Shown here: one piece after another, positions 61,378 through 64,000 of the stretch
Position numbering within the stretch: the stretch's first letter is position 1
Layout: each line of letters starts with the position of its first letter
Assembly (NCBI GenBank): GCA_026874595.1
Contig: CM049308.1
Location: forward strand, 74,250,624-74,314,623
DNA: 64,000 nt
Origin: Sipunculus nudus
Lineage: Eukaryota; Annelida; Sipuncula; Golfingiida; Sipunculidae
Reading direction: 5' to 3'
Notes under the pieces: generated by a model
The model's input: the letters and a program-made list of their open reading frames with translations, nothing else
Databases searched by the model: none
Told to the model about the DNA's origin: nothing
Position numbers and translations under genes: made by a program

Positions 61378-61887
61378 TCACCATAGAGTGCAAACCATAG
61401 CTATCATTGGAAGACCACGATCCCTATGTTTAACGTTCCCATCGATCAGACAACGTATCATTTGGAGGAATGTCCTATTTTGCCTTTCAAACTGTTCGTT
61501 GGAGCTTGGGTGATACAGTGTCGTCCTGGTACGGGCTATATCAAGCATCCTGCATAGAGATAAGAATATATGTGATCCAAAATTGGTGCCCTGGTCAGTG
61601 TGCATAAATTTAGGACATCCAAACGTGCTGACAAAATGCTCAAAGAACTTGGTGGCAATGGTGTAAGTTGATAGTTCTGGAACTGTAGCATAGTCTACCC
61701 ACTTGGAGAACTGGTCAATCATCACTGCCACGTATTTGTTTCCTGCCTCACTATCAGTCAAAGAGACTAACACATCTAAATGTACTCTCTCCATTGGATA
61801 ACCAGCGTGATTAGGTATTTTCGTAGCCTTCTTGTTCTTGTGGCACAAGTCACACGACTGGCAGTGTAACTTACAATCTTGACTCAT
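61378..61887 (-). pseudogene. gypsy integrase catalytic core
   Basis: 169 codons. CQSCDLCHKNK is the end of the zinc-binding region; then MERVHLDVLVSL (first Asp), FMHTDQGTNFGS (second Asp) and YHPSSNEQFERQNRT (Glu region) mark the DD35E core. The frame ends with a stop at about 61378. Confidence 0.8.
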
Positions 61888-62229
61888 CTGGTATCAAATG
61901 AAAGACCATTTCAATCTTACGAGCGATATCTCATAGCCAATGTGTGCTGCAGCTTTACTACCGTGGCACATGCTCAAAACTTCTGCTTGTAGGGACCTAG
62001 GAACAACGAGGTATGTTCAAGAACCGGCTGTATCTTCCAACTTGTAGTTCACCGCTGGATCCTTAAGCAACAGCTGAGACTTGAGGAACCACAGCCAATT
62101 AGTCGCCTGGCTGTTCAGATTGAAGTCTGCCGGCGTCAGCATTTCATTGTAGTCTTCAGATAACAACCATAATATCACCGAACTGATGTCCGGGTCCTGT
62201 TCCTGTAACTCAGCAAGTTCAGTTGAAGG

Positions 62230-62934
62230 CTAATCCTGCACCGGATAGGATGGTGCTGCCTCCTTCTCTTGAGAACTCTCCTCACATTGCGGGACTGTCG
62301 TGGCAAGTACAATGTGCTTATCAGGCGAGGCAAACCAGTCACCTGCACCACAAACTTCCGAGTCCCAACCCGGCGGCTTGACTGCCTGAAACTGGGAATC
62401 AGGGCTGTCTGAGATGCAGGCATCGAGCTGCCTCACCTTCAATGGCAACACGTCGTCGACAACGAATCCCCGTCCCAAAAGGTAGTGCCTGAAGTGGCAG
62501 CAGAATCTCACAATCGCAAGCAGCTCCTTCCGCATGGTGCAGTACCTCCTTTGTTCTGGTGTTAGGACGAAGCAACCCAACACTTTTTGGACCATGTAAG
62601 TGCTGAGTGGTGGTCCGCTTGCCCAGACCAGAAAGGCCGATTCCAAACAAGCCTCACTACCTACCTCATCCCAATCCCCATTGTTCTGATCTTGTGGGAC
62701 AATTGTGCCTTCAATCTCTAAGGCAGTGCCAATACTGACCCCAGCTTCCAGTGTCACATGAGAGTCAGAGTAGTTTATCAAACTGAGGTACCCGTCTTCT
62801 CTGGTGAAAGCTGTTGACCCAAGGAGTCCTTTCAAGTGTCTGCCGAGGGGTTCCATGATGAATTTAAGGCCATTCATTGCACCTAGCACGCTATGATATG
62901 CCTTCTTCCAGTGGTCACCACATATATTGGGCAT
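62230..62934 (-). pseudogene. gypsy protease-RNase H junction region
   Basis: Open for 234 codons. The first half (residues 1-100) has no RT signature; the second half has LTPEQRRYCTMRKELLAIVR and FRHYLLGRGFVV, the core of gypsy RNase H. The usual RT palm with YxDD is missing. Confidence 0.6.
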
Positions 62935-63248
62935 AGCTGTCCATTGTAAGTTTGTTTAAGAGAAGCTAGTACTGTATTTTCTGGCATGAATATTGTGTAG
63001 GTGGCAAAGTTCATGGAACACTCCTTGGCTGTCAGGAATTCTAAGCCCAGCAGGACTGGGTCTGTTATGTCTGCTACAGGCCACTTCCATTCGTATTGCT
63101 TGTCCCCTAGTTTGAGTGTTATGCCTCCTGATTTGACAGCTGGGATAAGACTAGCATCTTTTCCAATATATTTCAGGTTTACTCGGTTTGTATTGATGAG
63201 CTCGCCGGCTGGTATCTGATCGAACAGTTCTTCGTTCAAAATGGACAC
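62883..63248 (-). pseudogene. gypsy protease-like region
   Basis: 121 codons with LGDKQYEWKWPVADITDPVL, LLGLEFLT and an FMPENTVL segment, matching the flap and C-terminal half of a retropepsin-type domain. The catalytic DTGA/S is not in this frame. Confidence 0.6.
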
Positions 63249-63445
63249 CTGTGCGTGCTGGCACTGTTCACTGTTGCATTTGCTTTTATTCCATTTAACT
63301 CAACGGGCACCACCAATGATTGCCTTCCACCAAAAGTTCCCTTGGCTTCAATGGTCACAAGGTCTTGTTCTTTCTTTAATGCTCCGTTAATCCCGGATGC
63401 CAAGATGGGGCTCAATTACATTTTCCTTTATTTCTTGATTGCCAT

Positions 63446-63860
63446 TTAGGAGTCGGGTTGAGTCTTGGCCAGTGGACCCGACCCTTTGGCAATTAAACCC
63501 TGTGCCGTTTCCTGGCTGGTCTTTGATTTGCTCAGGCAATCTTTTCTGAAATGGTCCTTTTGGTGGCATTTAAAGCAAACTGCTTCTTCAGGTCTCTGGG
63601 GTGAACGACTGTAACTTGGTGACCTAGATCTTGACCTTGATGGTTCTATCAACTTTTGGAGCATAGATTCTAAACGGCCCATTCTTTCATTGAATTGCTC
63701 ATTCATTGTTTCCATTCGTTCTTTCATTGTCCTCTGAACCATCCATACCGTTCTGCATATCTGCCGAATTGGTAAATAAAGCTGTCCCAGTTGCTGTTCT
63801 CGCCGCCAGAGAAGGTTGTTAACTTTGGCACCTGGTGGCTGCTAGAGCGACCTGTATGGG
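63446..63860 (-). pseudogene. gypsy gag fragment with zinc knuckle
   Basis: The frame at 63446-63742 has a coiled region (MNEQFNERMGRLESMLQKL), an Arg-Ser-rich stretch and the knuckle CFKCHQKDHFRKDC. Upstream text to the window edge is in another frame. Confidence 0.65.
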
Positions 63861-64000
63861 CCGTGTGATGACCACCATGTCTCTCCTCTGAGCTATCGGA
63901 GCTGGAGCTATGATGTCGGTGCTTAGTGTGTTTTCTCTTCAGACATCTGTATTCACGATCACTTGAGCTATCTGAACTTTCTGACTTGCTTGAGTTTACA

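Larger units (their letters stand above)
60552..64000 (-). mobile_element. Second Ty3/gypsy-type element, internally deleted, cut by window edge
   Basis: On the minus strand from right to left: gag text from the window edge (SDSSDREYRCLKRKH, then FSGGENSNWDSFIYQFGRY at about 63790-63850), a CCHC knuckle (CFKCHQKDHFRKDC at about 63540-63580), protease-like text (63248-62883), RNase H text (TPEQRRYCTMRKELLAIV, about 62500), integrase (61887-61378) and the integrase C terminus with acidic tail (61088-60552). No reverse transcriptase catalytic text is found between protease and RNase H, where only a few hundred bp remain. It is a defective copy; the right end lies outside the window. Confidence 0.75.

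Overview
This is eukaryotic, intron-rich, AT-rich DNA. Exons are short (mostly 130-200 nt), introns are long, there are many (TA)n tracts, and the mobile elements are Ty3/gypsy-type LTR elements, non-LTR (LINE) elements, MITE-like and SINE-like pieces. Together with a modular MAM plus thrombospondin type 1 (TSP1) protein, this suggests a marine invertebrate, most likely a mollusc. That placement is inference; no species marker was found.

One host gene on the + strand dominates the window. It can be followed exon by exon from about 1630 to 56482 and runs open at its 3' side. Exon order: signal-peptide exon; 35-nt linker exon; three exons for one MAM domain (7644-10646); two TSP1 exons (11536, 12811); three exons for a second MAM domain (13381-14232); then five TSP1 exons (25250-28812), six TSP1 exons in a triplicated two-exon cassette (30109-36192), three more TSP1 exons (37313-38534), a 25-nt microexon (40106-40130) and a last TSP1 exon (56328-56482). 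Splice phases agree at every junction (nearly all phase 1, so modules can be duplicated or skipped without frame loss), except for one TSP1 exon at 27523-27662 that is frame-broken. The predicted product is a secreted or extracellular adhesion/matrix-type protein of roughly 1,200 residues so far, with 2 MAM and 17 TSP1 modules. I cannot name it.

Introns are filled with repeats. Intron 2 holds an ~800 bp inverted-array element (3416-4219), a decayed minus-strand coding patch (about 4290-5260) and a ~140 bp duplication (6550-6820). The long intron 14233-25249 contains a heavily decayed coding element (about 18480-22828) resembling a widespread multi-copy uncharacterised protein family of invertebrates and fish; its 3' end still keeps a recognisable intron. 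The 16 kb intron 40131-56327 contains an LTR remnant (42490-42636), a stop-riddled gypsy element on + (45773-50057) and, almost touching it, a non-LTR retrotransposon on - (about 50090-55010) with an 847-residue open stretch.

Right of the last recognised exon are a gypsy pol tail remnant (57541-57715, -), a 430 bp MITE with TA target duplication (57885-58314), a broken non-LTR ORF1 (58785-59755, +), a SINE-like sequence (59820-60040) and a gypsy element on - with no visible reverse transcriptase (60552-64000, cut by the window edge).

No bacterial-type system, CRISPR array, rRNA or intact tRNA gene was seen. The most interesting signals are the near-identical tandem TSP1 cassettes with a junction filler, the phase-repairing microexon, the decayed exon in an otherwise intact gene, and the inverted-array element.
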